A stretch of 64,000 nt of DNA from a virus, in IMG/VR virus record IMGVR_UViG_3300037189_012662, positions 30,812 to 94,811 of that record. One strand, given 5' to 3'. The stretch's first letter is position 1, and the number at the start of each line of letters is the position of its first letter. The notes beneath the pieces were generated by a model. That model was given only the letters and a program-made list of their open reading frames with translations. It made no database searches and was not told where the DNA came from. A program made the translations under genes and the position numbers. Shown in pieces: positions 8,449 through 18,076 of the stretch.

Positions 8449-8699
8449 TCTATTCTTCTTTTCCCTATATAAACACCATGTATTGATAACTTAAATTCAA
8501 AGTAATTCTTTTGTTCATTATACCTTATTGTAAAGTCTGGGTCAATATCCAATCTTGGGACATATCCAGACAGCCTCATCTCTAACAATAGCAGTCGTAC
8601 ATATTCAATTTTGAGCCTGGCAATATTTGACTCATCATTAATAACACCGTCAAGACCGAATTTCTTTATTGGCTTGTGGTGAACATTCTGTTGAAACAT
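8349..8699 (-). CDS. Hypothetical protein overlapping primase
   Basis: 116 residues, not recognised. Amphipathic helical segments with many charged and Leu/Ile residues (20-45) are followed by beta-like alternation (55-95). It shares 100 bases with the start of the primase gene in another frame, much more than the usual few-base overlaps here. The N-terminal two thirds lie outside the overlap and look like normal coding sequence. A TATAAT ends 5 bases before the ATG. Position between helicase and primase suggests a replication accessory. Confidence 0.6.
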   Translation of the reverse strand: MFQQNVHHKPIKKFGLDGVINDESNIARLKIEYVRLLLLEMRLSGYVPRLDIDPDFTIRYNEQKNYFEFKLSIHGVYIGKRRIECIVGIDGTTVVSTQPNRLTEFYLGQASQSNLK

Positions 8700-8704
8700 G
8701 TTTT

Positions 8705-8710
8705 ATTATA
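8705..8710 (-). promoter_or_regulatory. Possible -10 box before 8699 gene
   Basis: TATAAT 5 bases before the ATG at 8699, right at the 3' end of the helicase gene. The spacing is one base short of the other leaderless-type sites, so this one is weaker. Confidence 0.3.
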
Positions 8711-8711
8711 A

Positions 8712-9932
8712 CTAGTTATCTTCAAAATCCTTGTATTTGTACCAGCCCTTGTCGAAATCAGCCTGAACTAAGAATTCGCCCATAAAGCCATTACGATTCT
8801 TTCGGAATACACATTCAATGATATCTGAGTTGGTTGCACGGCCAAGAGCCAGGACCCAGTCAGCATCATAGGCTATTTGACGAGACCACGCAGTCTGCCC
8901 CAAAGTTGGAACAGTGTCTAGCTTTGTAACGTCATCTGGCGTTGCTGAGGAGATTGCAATAATTGGAATTTCTTCACTAATAGCGAGAAGCTTTAGTTCA
9001 CGTGACAAGTTCTTCATGCGAACAGTTTCATTGTCCGATTTCTGATTAGGACTCATTAGCTGAAGATAGTCTACAATTATTAGATCTGGCTTGTATTGAT
9101 CAATCTTTCCACGAATAACTGATGGAGTTATGTCTCCTCCAGAATCATTAGATATGATGTGGAATTCTGGCTTGCCAGACAAATCCTTTTTGTGCCAACG
9201 CTTAAGATCATCTATATCTATTTGTCCATCACTAAGTTTACGATGTGACCAAAGTCCATCACCCATAATTGTAAACACACGGTTACGAACTTCTGTCTCG
9301 CTCATCTCAAGCGAAATTACCAATGGTGATTTGCCTTGCTTCCATGCCTGTACCGCAAAGTATAGAGCCATCCAGGACTTACCAATACCTGGATAAGCCA
9401 GAAACACACCAAGCTGTCCTGGCATAATTCCTGCAGGAAGATAGTTGTCGAAACCTGCTAGGCCAGTTTTAATTCCAAGCTGACCCAGCTCTTTTTGCTT
9501 TTGAACATTTTCGTAATACGCTACAGCTGATTCTAAATCTGTAGCATCAATATCTCTAATGACAGAAGTGTTTTTCTTTAGCTCAGAAGTTTTTGTTATA
9601 AGCTCTTCCAGTGCCTTTGAGCCTTGTCCACCCTGTACCTCAGTTGCAGCAGAACGAAGAATATCCTTTAGGCTGTCATTAAGATATTCAGTCTGCAGCT
9701 CCTCCAGGTGATGCTTTGTAGATCCCACCTCATTAACTGGCTGAAAGTCTCTAAACTTTTCTACTACCAATGTGGATGGTGGCAAGGAGCCATTATTTTC
9801 AGAATAGTTTCTTATAAAATTCCAAATATCATTGTGGGTACGAAGCAAGGTATCAACATTTGCCTGCAAAAGAACGTGTATTTGCTTGTCTGCAAGAACT
9901 GCAGAAATTAGTTTAGACTCTGTATTATTCAC
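8712..9932 (-). CDS. dnaB: Replicative DNA helicase (DnaB-like)
   Basis: 406 residues. The N-terminal helical domain (1-125) is followed by the RecA-fold ATPase: Walker A AYPGIGKSW at 179-187, a SLEMS motif near 207-211 (DnaB motif typical of SF4), and Walker B LIIVDYLQLM at 284-293. A C-terminal Arg-Lys-Asn-Arg-Asn-Gly segment matches the arginine-finger region of DnaB. It unwinds the fork for the phage polymerase and works with the primase downstream. Its start overlaps the upstream small gene by 8 bases. Confidence 0.93.
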   Translation of the reverse strand: MNNTESKLISAVLADKQIHVLLQANVDTLLRTHNDIWNFIRNYSENNGSLPPSTLVVEKFRDFQPVNEVGSTKHHLEELQTEYLNDSLKDILRSAATEVQGGQGSKALEELITKTSELKKNTSVIRDIDATDLESAVAYYENVQKQKELGQLGIKTGLAGFDNYLPAGIMPGQLGVFLAYPGIGKSWMALYFAVQAWKQGKSPLVISLEMSETEVRNRVFTIMGDGLWSHRKLSDGQIDIDDLKRWHKKDLSGKPEFHIISNDSGGDITPSVIRGKIDQYKPDLIIVDYLQLMSPNQKSDNETVRMKNLSRELKLLAISEEIPIIAISSATPDDVTKLDTVPTLGQTAWSRQIAYDADWVLALGRATNSDIIECVFRKNRNGFMGEFLVQADFDKGWYKYKDFEDN

Positions 9933-10236
9933 TTAACCATACCCTAGCTGCCTTACGGCGTTCAGCCCTTTCCTGTAAATCTTTCTTGTAATCTTCTCTT
10001 GCTTCAATTAGTTTGTCTGCATAGTTAGCAAAATATTTCCATGTTGGAGACTGAGCAACTTCAAAATAGTATTCTAGCAGATCATAGCAGAATGCTATTC
10101 CGTAGGACTCTATAAGAGCATCTGCTGACCACTGCTCAACATTTAGGTTTAATAATGGCTTTTCTTTATACTTAGCTGTATGCAGCTTGCTATAGCGAGA
10201 AAGCAAAGCCATTCGGTCTTTGCGTTCTACTGCCAT
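9925..10236 (-). CDS. Small helical protein upstream of helicase
   Basis: 103 residues, not recognised. It is basic at both ends (Lys/Arg at 3-25 and 75-98) and rich in aromatics in the middle, probably all helical. It overlaps the helicase gene by 8 bases and abuts the next gene at 10236. Coupling to the helicase raises the possibility of a helicase loader or anchor, but no AAA motif is present and this is inference only. Confidence 0.6.
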   Translation of the reverse strand: MAVERKDRMALLSRYSKLHTAKYKEKPLLNLNVEQWSADALIESYGIAFCYDLLEYYFEVAQSPTWKYFANYADKLIEAREDYKKDLQERAERRKAARVWLSE

Positions 10237-10433
10237 TAGCTTTCCTGGTTCTCAGCAATTTTTTCTGAAAGCTTAGATTCAACGTATTTATAAACACGCT
10301 CAAAGGCATCGTTGGTTGTTTCTCCATTTCTCTTGGAGTCTTGAATGCCTATATCAATTCTTAGTGATTGAAAATTACCCAAATTAAGTGTATATCCTAG
10401 CGATACAGTGACCTTAGTCTCTTCCATACCCAT
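10236..10433 (-). CDS. Small hypothetical protein
   Basis: 65 residues. A beta-rich start (Val-Thr-Val-Ser-Leu-Gly-Tyr-Thr-Leu-Asn-Leu-Gly) is followed by an acidic helix ending Glu-Ser. Small proteins with this VSLGYTLNLGNF pattern are, to my knowledge, found in other actinophages near replication genes; the function is unknown. Two in-frame ATGs (10433 and 10427) are both usable, with GGAA ahead. Confidence 0.6.
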   Translation of the reverse strand: MGMEETKVTVSLGYTLNLGNFQSLRIDIGIQDSKRNGETTNDAFERVYKYVESKLSEKIAENQES

Positions 10434-10440
10434 TTCCTAA

Positions 10441-11013
10441 CTATATTGATTCACTCCAAATTGGAATAAATCTTCCGTCTTCTGTCCTTGTATACGTTAG
10501 TATACCATCCCCCATACGCCTTGTCAACTCTTGTTTGGATGGAGTGATGTCATTGGTAATAAGCCTGTCTCCTCTTGGCCTACCCATATGATATGAGGCA
10601 AGTATATCACGAATTTCTCTAACTTGCGACTCTGAATAATAACTTCTTACCTGCCAGCCTGTTGATCCGCCCTTTTGCGATCCTGTGGGATGTGGAATAA
10701 TACCACGCTTCATTAGGCTGGGCATATACTTTTTGTGTCTATTTACAAGAGTTGCCGTTTCTCCAACAGTAAAAGCTCTTTCACGATTTTTCTTAAAATC
10801 ACTAATTAAACAACTTTCAATTCTATCTTGAATAATATTATAAACAGACATTATGCCATTTGATTTATTGTGATGATGAACTCTAACAAGGTCACCATTT
10901 AAGAACCACACTTTTTTGCTGCCAGGAATTATTGGTGCAGAGTTGTACCCTTCTTGCTCAATGCTGCCTTTTTTATTAATGGGCACGATGATTCCCTTAG
11001 TTTGGAATGCCAA
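10441..11013 (-). CDS. Putative MerR/winged-helix DNA-binding protein
   Basis: 190 residues. Residues 81-140 have the helix-turn-helix pattern of MerR/excisionase-like proteins: FTVGETATLVNRH, then a Pro-Ser-Leu-Met-Lys-Arg-Gly helix, a Gly-Trp-Gln-Val-Arg wing, and an Arg-xx-Tyr-Ser-Glu-Ser-Gln-Val-Arg-Glu helix. It ends in a basic Gly-Arg-Pro-Arg-Gly-Asp-Arg stretch. It may regulate transcription or bind phage DNA in replication. It overlaps the upstream structural-like gene by 17 bases. It is a candidate to bind one of the repeated operator-like sites reported here. Confidence 0.55.
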   Translation of the reverse strand: MAFQTKGIIVPINKKGSIEQEGYNSAPIIPGSKKVWFLNGDLVRVHHHNKSNGIMSVYNIIQDRIESCLISDFKKNRERAFTVGETATLVNRHKKYMPSLMKRGIIPHPTGSQKGGSTGWQVRSYYSESQVREIRDILASYHMGRPRGDRLITNDITPSKQELTRRMGDGILTYTRTEDGRFIPIWSESI

Positions 11014-11443
11014 TGATAATTAAATTAATTCCTACCTTGGCATCACCAGAAACGTTAAACTTTACTACACCCTCAACCTTTGAGGTTGTTACATTTTTTA
11101 AAATTATGCTAGCACTTTTTCCAGCATCAGTAGTTCCTATCATAACTGGGGTAGCGGTAACTATTGGTGCATACTTAAATTCTCCACCAGTTATGGCATA
11201 CGAAAACTCTTTTTCGTTAGAGGCTGAAACAGTACTATTGTTTGCTACCTCAATATACCCACCAATAATTTTTGCCTCTGATGCCTTAACATTTTGCTTT
11301 CCAGAAGTAGGGGTATCCACTGTGACATACTTATACGAAGATGGAGATATTTGTGTTGATAGGTTGTTAACAGCATTTGCAATTTCGTACAAATATGTAA
11401 GATCTACTGGTTGCCCTCTTTGGGGAAGTGGAATTTTAGCCAT
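10997..11443 (-). CDS. Putative virion protein
   Basis: 148 residues. A short helical start is followed by a Thr/Val/Ser-rich beta region (35-145) ending in a hydrophobic strand, in the style of small phage baseplate or fibre proteins. The family is not recognised. It has no Shine-Dalgarno sequence; TGA-TATAAT ends 7 bases before the ATG, so it likely starts a leaderless transcript that continues into the replication genes. Confidence 0.6.
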   Translation of the reverse strand: MAKIPLPQRGQPVDLTYLYEIANAVNNLSTQISPSSYKYVTVDTPTSGKQNVKASEAKIIGGYIEVANNSTVSASNEKEFSYAITGGEFKYAPIVTATPVMIGTTDAGKSASIILKNVTTSKVEGVVKFNVSGDAKVGINLIIIGIPN

Positions 11444-11450
11444 AACTTAT

Positions 11451-11459
11451 ATTATATCA
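11451..11459 (-). promoter_or_regulatory. Extended -10 leaderless promoter
   Basis: TGA-TATAAT on the minus strand, 7 bases before the ATG at 11443, inside the short gap after the 11460-11963 gene. Confidence 0.55.
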
Positions 11460-11963
11460 CTAAACGGTAATCTGGGATAGAGAATAGACCAAAAGCTGCT
11501 GGTTGCTCCTTGATACTGGGACGCTCTCCAGGTAAATCTCTAAAGATAGTTCGTCTGGTCGCTCTTCTTGATCAACACCATTTACTGAGTATGTTGGCGG
11601 AATTATCATAGATATGCTATTTATGTTTGATTTGCCATCATAAATCCAGTCACCCTCTCCGTCCTTGCCCCATTTAACCCAAATATCATAGTCTCTAATT
11701 GTTCCAATTAGGTTGCCAGATTTTTGTATCCGAACCTTATTCCAAACTATTGAAATGGTGTTCCCAGACTTTGTTACTTCTGGAGTCAGTTGGGGAAGGT
11801 AGACATAGCCTGCATCAATATAGTGTGTTGGTGACCAATGTGAAACTCTGTTTTTATCCTCAGACACGATGCGATATCGGACAGCATACCCCTTTACTTT
11901 TGAATTTATAATTGGTAGATCATTATTAAAAATTGTTACGTTTTTGATTCCAGGATCTGCCAT
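11460..11963 (-). CDS. Putative tail/baseplate protein with fibronectin-like fold
   Basis: 167 residues. Alternating hydrophobic strands with Tyr-Ala-Val-Arg-Tyr-Arg-Ile, Ser-His-Trp-Ser-Pro and Ile-Trp-Val-Lys-Trp resemble a fibronectin type III sandwich, common in phage tail tips. The assignment rests on this pattern and on position next to tail genes. Its start overlaps the stop of the preceding gene (TAATG). Confidence 0.6.
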   Translation of the reverse strand: MADPGIKNVTIFNNDLPIINSKVKGYAVRYRIVSEDKNRVSHWSPTHYIDAGYVYLPQLTPEVTKSGNTISIVWNKVRIQKSGNLIGTIRDYDIWVKWGKDGEGDWIYDGKSNINSISMIIPPTYSVNGVDQEERPDELSLEIYLESVPVSRSNQQLLVYSLSQITV

Positions 11964-13120
11964 TACTGCACTCCCATTGCAAACCTAAACTCTATAAAGT
12001 TAGTTGTGTTTGCTGACTTTACGATTGCTCTTGAGTCTGTATTTCTAATAACTGAGTATCCTGTCAAACCGTATAGAGGGTTTGCTGAAGACAGATTTTG
12101 AAGCCTTAGTGCGTCTAGACAAACATAGTAGTCTGCTGATGGAGTTCCGTTCTTTTCTACAGACGCATAAATCTTAACTACGTCAACAGTGCTCCAGGTA
12201 AACCCTGTGCTCTTATATAACTCCTGCATTTGCTTTTTGGCAACCACGTATCTATTAGTTGAAAAATCATGCTTGCCCTGGGTATTTCCGTTTTCTAAGA
12301 TTACCTCAAATCTTGCATATTGCGATCCAGCCTCATTGTGAACATCTGTAGATGCAAACTCTAGTAAAATCTTTACCTTGTCTGGATCTGGACCATCCAC
12401 CACCTTATTGATTACTGAAAACGCAAGACGCAATTCATCATTTGGTGCATTCTGATTTAAATCTAGGTTTGCACCAAGTAAATGTATGTGGTTTGATCCT
12501 GCTGTTGGAGACAGGTGACCGCCAGAAACGTTTAATGTTGAATCATTGCCAGCAATCGCAATCATGTTATTTAAGAATCTACATCTTTCATGCCTAGCAA
12601 CTCTATCCTCGTCAGTAAATATTCGATTGTCTGCATTTGTTTGAAATACTGGCTTGTTGTAAGCTGGATAGCCAACCTCGTCATGAATTGTGTTGTCTCT
12701 AAAGTCTCCGTCTAGTGGCTCATATATGGTTGGAATAGCAATTGCTTGTGCTGGGCTTACGGTGTGATATTCCCAAGCCTCATTGTTAAAAGCATAAATG
12801 GTTTTGCTACCGTTGGCACCAACTGCAGGGTTAGACCCAGCCGAATAAACTCCAACTTCTGTTATTTCATATCTTTCTTCTGATGGTAGTTCAGCTGTAA
12901 ACACAACTTTAGATATATCATTTTCATTAACATATCCTCTAGAAACAATAGGTACTCTAAACATTTCAAAATCTAAGTTTCTTTTTTCAGAGTAATCACC
13001 AAGAGTTGCGTCAGAGGCTAGTGGCCTGGCACCACAGCCAACGGCAATATATGAGGCATAGGCTGGAGCCTGTCCAATTAAATATTTTGCAATAATGTCT
13101 TTGCCAGTATTAGTTATCAT
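11963..13120 (-). CDS. Minor tail protein with lectin/jelly-roll-like domain
   Basis: 385 residues. The N-terminus (Asn-Thr-Gly-Lys-Asp-Ile-Ile-Ala-Lys-Tyr-Leu) with YIAVGCGARP and a Tyr-Glu-Ile-Thr-Glu-Val-Gly-Val-Tyr motif near 95-105 matches a tail-tip domain frequent in actinophage and cyanophage fibres. The C-terminal half (about 170-385) reads as a beta-rich ligand-binding domain. It sits in the baseplate cluster and would contribute to adsorption. It overlaps its neighbours by 1-4 bases. Confidence 0.65.
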   Translation of the reverse strand: MITNTGKDIIAKYLIGQAPAYASYIAVGCGARPLASDATLGDYSEKRNLDFEMFRVPIVSRGYVNENDISKVVFTAELPSEERYEITEVGVYSAGSNPAVGANGSKTIYAFNNEAWEYHTVSPAQAIAIPTIYEPLDGDFRDNTIHDEVGYPAYNKPVFQTNADNRIFTDEDRVARHERCRFLNNMIAIAGNDSTLNVSGGHLSPTAGSNHIHLLGANLDLNQNAPNDELRLAFSVINKVVDGPDPDKVKILLEFASTDVHNEAGSQYARFEVILENGNTQGKHDFSTNRYVVAKKQMQELYKSTGFTWSTVDVVKIYASVEKNGTPSADYYVCLDALRLQNLSSANPLYGLTGYSVIRNTDSRAIVKSANTTNFIEFRFAMGVQ

Positions 13121-13614
13121 GATTCATCCTCATATATTGTATCATCTAGGATCTGTCCTGCAGCCAAAATCTGGACCTCCACCTGCTCATTATTCTGCAT
13201 ATTTATAACATTTATAATTAGATTTCCAGTTTGACTATCTATATAAACATACTCTCCGTTTGGACCATTACCAACATTTGGAATGTGGGCATCTAGCTTA
13301 ATCGGAAAGTTATTGAAAAAGGTTTCTGATGTGTTCTCAAGGGATATAATGTTTTTAGAGTTATATTGAAAGTTAATGTCCAATAGGTTTTTGATTGGGC
13401 TATACCGAATGTTTTGCCCATTGACAGAATCGTTTCTAGCAATATTAATTATCTCTTGACCACCAATATCTTCAAAGATTAGGTCTGTCATAACATCAAT
13501 TTGAACTTGTTCGTTATTTTCTAATATTAGGTCTGGTGTAGCTATTTTAATAGCAGGCCTTGGTGGAGATACCTTGGTCTCCAAGAAATATTGCGTTGGA
13601 ACTGCATCTACCAT
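13117..13614 (-). CDS. Hypothetical tail-associated protein
   Basis: 165 residues, unrecognised. Rich in Asn, Ile and Asp, with predicted beta strands and little helix; no cysteine motifs. It lies between the 1486-residue tail protein and the minor tail protein, with short overlaps, so a baseplate role is likely. Confidence 0.55.
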   Translation of the reverse strand: MVDAVPTQYFLETKVSPPRPAIKIATPDLILENNEQVQIDVMTDLIFEDIGGQEIINIARNDSVNGQNIRYSPIKNLLDINFQYNSKNIISLENTSETFFNNFPIKLDAHIPNVGNGPNGEYVYIDSQTGNLIINVINMQNNEQVEVQILAAGQILDDTIYEDES

Positions 13615-13615
13615 C

Positions 13616-16600
13616 TTAGACTACCTCACTTAAAAATACGGTCATTTCTGGTCCATTGGGTGTTCTATTATACTCTATGCTATATATCACAAACCTAGAG
13701 TTATCAGAAGCTATTTCGTCAAAGCCCTTCTTATTCATGTACCTAATATTTACAATATCTCCAAGTTGCAAGATTGGCATTGAAAATATTTTTAACCCTA
13801 CAGACTTTCTAGGTTTCATAATTTTTGAAACAAGCCAGCCCATCAAAGAGTTTGCGTCATCTCTAGTCTGAACATATTCTGCATCTAGAGAAAACTCTTT
13901 TCTGCCATGGGTTGCACGACTATATTTTATGTCTAAAAATTCTTGCTCTGCGACCAAAGGAGAATAGACTAAGTTCGATCCAGATATTTGTGGATTAGAG
14001 GAGTCACTCTTCTTTGCAAAATAATCATCTACAGTTAATTCATTTGAAGACTGTTGCGTAAATGTCACGCCCTGTATTCTTAAATAGTTTCCGCTGGATT
14101 CGTCCAGGCTTAGAGCGGTATCTGTAGAATTAAAGATCAAAAACTCTGCACCATAGGCTCCAGCCACAAATCCAGATGTTGTGTATCCCTTTAAATTATT
14201 AAATGTTGGAGATAGCTTGGCATATAGTGCTGGATATGCTTTATCATATCGAACATTAAAATATGCAGCTTCCCTCATGATGGTTCCAAATTCCTCAAAG
14301 TAAAGATTGTACTTTGGCGGAGATGCTGAGGCTATTCCAGAAAGATATGTTGATTGAATCATACCGCTCATGGAGTACTTTCTAAATGACTCATTTACGC
14401 TAATTTCGTCATCGCCAAAAACAGAATTTACTGGCGTATCCAAAATATAGGAGGTGTCCCTGCTATAGTTGTTTGTTATTGCATAAAGATTTTCAAACAT
14501 GCACCTTGCAGATCCACGTACAAAGAGTGCCATATTGTTATAAATTGGCAAAGGGTCATCATCTTCCACAATGGCAACAATATTATTATTTAAATAAAGA
14601 TAGAACTTTCTTGATGAACCTATGTTTTCATACTCTACAGCAAGGTCGTATACGGTTGTAGCTTCTTCGCCAATTATTCTAGACTGTCCAACAAATGTTC
14701 CACTATCTACTAGAATTTGGGTTAGGCCTGCCCACAATTTTATTGGGATTGCTTCTGTGGTTCCATTCTTTTGCTTTACCTTATAAAAAATAATATTGTA
14801 GATATCGTTGTTCGTAGAATTTTCCAACTTCGTATCTGATAAAGCAATTAGCTCAAAATAATATCCAACATTTGTTTGTGGGTTTACCATCACTGCCAGT
14901 CCTCCAGAGGAGCCAGCAATGTTTACAGTAGAGTCATTGACACCAATTCCAGAATAATATGGTGTGCTTCCTATAGGAGTTTGAAACTTATCTAGATTGT
15001 TTTCTGATTTGCCAACAATTCTCATTCTAGTGCCAAAGTGTCTATAGTGATCTCCAAGTGCTTTGTGAACATATGTAACAGAGTCTAGGGGCTTTTCTGT
15101 AGTTGTAAATGATGGACCATTCAAGATTAGTGCAGACGATTGAACGGTTCCAGTTTGTGTAGATCTAAGACCATTAAGCTCTGATTCAGTTATGTATGAG
15201 GAGCTTAGGAAATTCTTTATTACCCCATTAACAGTAGTTTTTGACGCAATTGATGGACTAATACCAGCTGGTCCAATTGCAGTTGCTGGAATGTCTTTAT
15301 CAGAAAATAGGTATGATGAGTCCATAACACATGCTTTTCTGTTAGATGGGTTAGACCAATAGTCGCTAAGCCCTGCTTCATGGCTAGAGATTGTGGTTCC
15401 AAACTGGCCTCTACCGTGTTTCTCAACTGGTCCATTCTTTAACCTAGCAACCCCATCTACAGTTTCATATTTTGGTTGTGAGTATATTCTTACCAAACCT
15501 GTTGGGTAAATTTTTCCATTAAAAGAAAGCTTAGAGAAATAGCTGTCATACTCCTCAATGCTAGTAATCCAAACATTGTTGTCTACAACAGATACCCCAG
15601 TTGATGTGGAAACAGTTTTAGGAATATTAAATTGAACAGCGTCATACCGTATAATTTCTCCATTAGCATAAAAGTATCCGTTATATCTGGTAATCCAGTA
15701 AACACCTTCACCAAGGTCCATGATATTGTCTACAACCCTATGGTTGACTACTTGGGGAACCCTTTCACTAAGACGAGAATTTAATGGCATTGCTCCTAAA
15801 ACATAGGATGACTGACTAGAGATTTCTCCATTGATTGACCTAGTTCTGTCAGTGCCAGTTACCTCCCAAAGCAATGCTGGCTTATATACCCATGTTTTGT
15901 CCTGGTCTAAAAGATATGCTTGTCTAATAGAACCATAAGTTTTTTGCAAAGACCTAGAGGTGTAATTGATTCTACCGTCATTGTAGATGCTATTGTTTTC
16001 AGCTGAAATTTCTACAATGTTTGCAGGATTTTTAGTTCTACGATAAAGGCCTGCAGATACTGGAGAATTCTGGGTGTCTGACCATACATATATTTCCTGG
16101 TTAACTCCAACCGTATATGCTCCACCAAACTTGTCTTTTGGAAGCATTGCAACTGAGCTAACTTGATCTATATATGGGTATTCGTTTCCATTAGAGTCTA
16201 CTAGAATGTCTTGCCCATATAGAGAGATGTCAGTTGGTCTTTCTGATTCTGATGGCAACATATAGTTTTTGCTCATCATAATAAAGTTATTGTACTCATC
16301 AAAGAACATTGCAGTTTGTGTAGAAACTGCTATATCTTGAAGAACTTGGGCAACAGACTTGTCTGTTCCAATAAAGAAACTAGGAATCGTCATTTCAGTT
16401 TCTCCAGGTGCCCTCTTAAACATATAGTTAGAGAATCCTATGTTGTCCAATAGGAAAGACACTGCATAGCTAACAGAAACATTTTGGAGAAATATTTGTG
16501 GTGCTGTTAGTGATTCAAAATAAAAAAACATATCTCTGAGAGGAATAGTAACTCTTTTTGAATTGCTATCGGTTTTAGGCATTGTGTCAGAGTATAGTGT

Positions 16601-18076
16601 TTTTATTGGTACATAGTAATTTGCAATATCTTCTGCTTCTAAAATCGCTTCATAAAACTTAAACTTAATTTTCTTATCTAGATGAGCTGAAACCAGGCTA
16701 TCTGGATTATTGCTATTGAAGACTTGGGCTTCATCAAAAATTGACAAGCTTCCAGATGATGCCAAAAGCTGTCCAACTGGTAAACCGCTAACACCAAGAT
16801 CTGATGCATGCTTGCTAACATTAAAGTCCAGAACCATATCTGATATGTCTCCAACTAGTCTTGGTGACATTTCAATTAAGTCAAAGGTTGAGTCTATTTT
16901 ATTCATAGTGTCTACAACAACCCTTATACCAGAAATATATTCTATGTCCCTGTACCGTCTTTTCCCTGAGCCAATATCAATATAGGTATCTGGATTGGAC
17001 AAGTTTTCAACCAACCCATTCAAAATTACATCAGACTCATGATACAGCATCCATCCATATGTTGGAGTAAATGTTCTATATGAGTTGTTGAACCATATGT
17101 GATATTGCCCTAGATCGTCATCACTGCTTTTTACCAAAAAGGCTTCGCCCTCAAAAGGGTTTTTTGGCAAAACTAAATCTGAGTACAAGATGCCTGCATG
17201 CTTAAATATACCCATATACTCTCTAGGGACAATCATTCCAAAATATAGTTCTACATAGCCATCTGAACCAACTATTGGAGAGCCATCTAGTCGTGTAGAA
17301 CTTGCATCAAAAGTTTTTGCATCTACCCATGCACCGTCTTGCAGTGTTTGAATCTTCCACTTAACTGGGGTAGTCTTGTTTGAATTTCCATATAGTGGAT
17401 CTGGAAATGATCCAAAAGAATTTGAAAATGGTCCTAGATCAATATCTCCAACATTGGTCTGCATTTTTATGGTTAATCTATTTGCTGGAACACTTTCCTT
17501 ATAAACAACAAATGGTGCTGCATCGTCAATAAAGAATTGACCATTAAAACTATTTTTGGCAATTCCTCTTTCTATATTATTTTCAATTCTATAAGATGTC
17601 CAATACTTAAAAGAGTCATACTTATCTGCCATATAGTATCTTGGTCTCTGGGCCATATTTATGTTGCTGTGATGTGAGAATTTATTATCAAAATATCTTA
17701 GCTTATTGATTCCAGATCTTGGCCTGAATTTTCCAAAACATTCTTCTAGGGAATATAGGGATTGCTCTTTTTCAATCCTTGACTCAAAAAATATTGGCTG
17801 GTTGTTGTCTCTAAATCCACCATCAACCTTAACATCAGAGTAGGTTGCATTAGTGTAAAAATTTCCATCATCATTTGGATCAAACGTATTAATTGTTGTC
17901 TTGTATACTGAGCCTGATGGGTCTAGTGGACGATGCCTGTAGTTGCCAAGTGTACGAATATTCTCTAAGGAATTCATGTTCCATTCAGCAATAACAATAG
18001 ACTCAGACTTTACTGAGCTGGCTGTCTCTAGGTGATTTTGTAACAAGACATCTTGAAACATACTAAACTTCCTCAA
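13616..18076 (-). CDS. Large minor tail protein (tail tip/hub)
   Basis: 1486 residues. The N-terminal third contains Trp/Tyr-rich beta segments. The middle (about 1000-1190) resembles a concanavalin/LamG-type sandwich. The C-terminal 130 residues (Leu-Gly-Asp-Ile-Val-Asn-Ile-Arg-Tyr, then Ser-Ile-Glu-Tyr-Asn-Arg-Thr) resemble the hub domain of siphoviral tail proteins of the Gp37/gp27-like group. It follows the distal-tail-like gene with a 14-base overlap, the usual place for the tail-associated hub protein. Confidence 0.7.
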   Translation of the reverse strand: MRKFSMFQDVLLQNHLETASSVKSESIVIAEWNMNSLENIRTLGNYRHRPLDPSGSVYKTTINTFDPNDDGNFYTNATYSDVKVDGGFRDNNQPIFFESRIEKEQSLYSLEECFGKFRPRSGINKLRYFDNKFSHHSNINMAQRPRYYMADKYDSFKYWTSYRIENNIERGIAKNSFNGQFFIDDAAPFVVYKESVPANRLTIKMQTNVGDIDLGPFSNSFGSFPDPLYGNSNKTTPVKWKIQTLQDGAWVDAKTFDASSTRLDGSPIVGSDGYVELYFGMIVPREYMGIFKHAGILYSDLVLPKNPFEGEAFLVKSSDDDLGQYHIWFNNSYRTFTPTYGWMLYHESDVILNGLVENLSNPDTYIDIGSGKRRYRDIEYISGIRVVVDTMNKIDSTFDLIEMSPRLVGDISDMVLDFNVSKHASDLGVSGLPVGQLLASSGSLSIFDEAQVFNSNNPDSLVSAHLDKKIKFKFYEAILEAEDIANYYVPIKTLYSDTMPKTDSNSKRVTIPLRDMFFYFESLTAPQIFLQNVSVSYAVSFLLDNIGFSNYMFKRAPGETEMTIPSFFIGTDKSVAQVLQDIAVSTQTAMFFDEYNNFIMMSKNYMLPSESERPTDISLYGQDILVDSNGNEYPYIDQVSSVAMLPKDKFGGAYTVGVNQEIYVWSDTQNSPVSAGLYRRTKNPANIVEISAENNSIYNDGRINYTSRSLQKTYGSIRQAYLLDQDKTWVYKPALLWEVTGTDRTRSINGEISSQSSYVLGAMPLNSRLSERVPQVVNHRVVDNIMDLGEGVYWITRYNGYFYANGEIIRYDAVQFNIPKTVSTSTGVSVVDNNVWITSIEEYDSYFSKLSFNGKIYPTGLVRIYSQPKYETVDGVARLKNGPVEKHGRGQFGTTISSHEAGLSDYWSNPSNRKACVMDSSYLFSDKDIPATAIGPAGISPSIASKTTVNGVIKNFLSSSYITESELNGLRSTQTGTVQSSALILNGPSFTTTEKPLDSVTYVHKALGDHYRHFGTRMRIVGKSENNLDKFQTPIGSTPYYSGIGVNDSTVNIAGSSGGLAVMVNPQTNVGYYFELIALSDTKLENSTNNDIYNIIFYKVKQKNGTTEAIPIKLWAGLTQILVDSGTFVGQSRIIGEEATTVYDLAVEYENIGSSRKFYLYLNNNIVAIVEDDDPLPIYNNMALFVRGSARCMFENLYAITNNYSRDTSYILDTPVNSVFGDDEISVNESFRKYSMSGMIQSTYLSGIASASPPKYNLYFEEFGTIMREAAYFNVRYDKAYPALYAKLSPTFNNLKGYTTSGFVAGAYGAEFLIFNSTDTALSLDESSGNYLRIQGVTFTQQSSNELTVDDYFAKKSDSSNPQISGSNLVYSPLVAEQEFLDIKYSRATHGRKEFSLDAEYVQTRDDANSLMGWLVSKIMKPRKSVGLKIFSMPILQLGDIVNIRYMNKKGFDEIASDNSRFVIYSIEYNRTPNGPEMTVFLSEVV

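Noticed and set aside
11007-11480. 157-codon plus-strand ORF
   Set aside because: It is antisense to the 10997-11443 gene, with no promoter or ribosome site; hydrophobic sequence comes from reverse-reading beta-rich codons.
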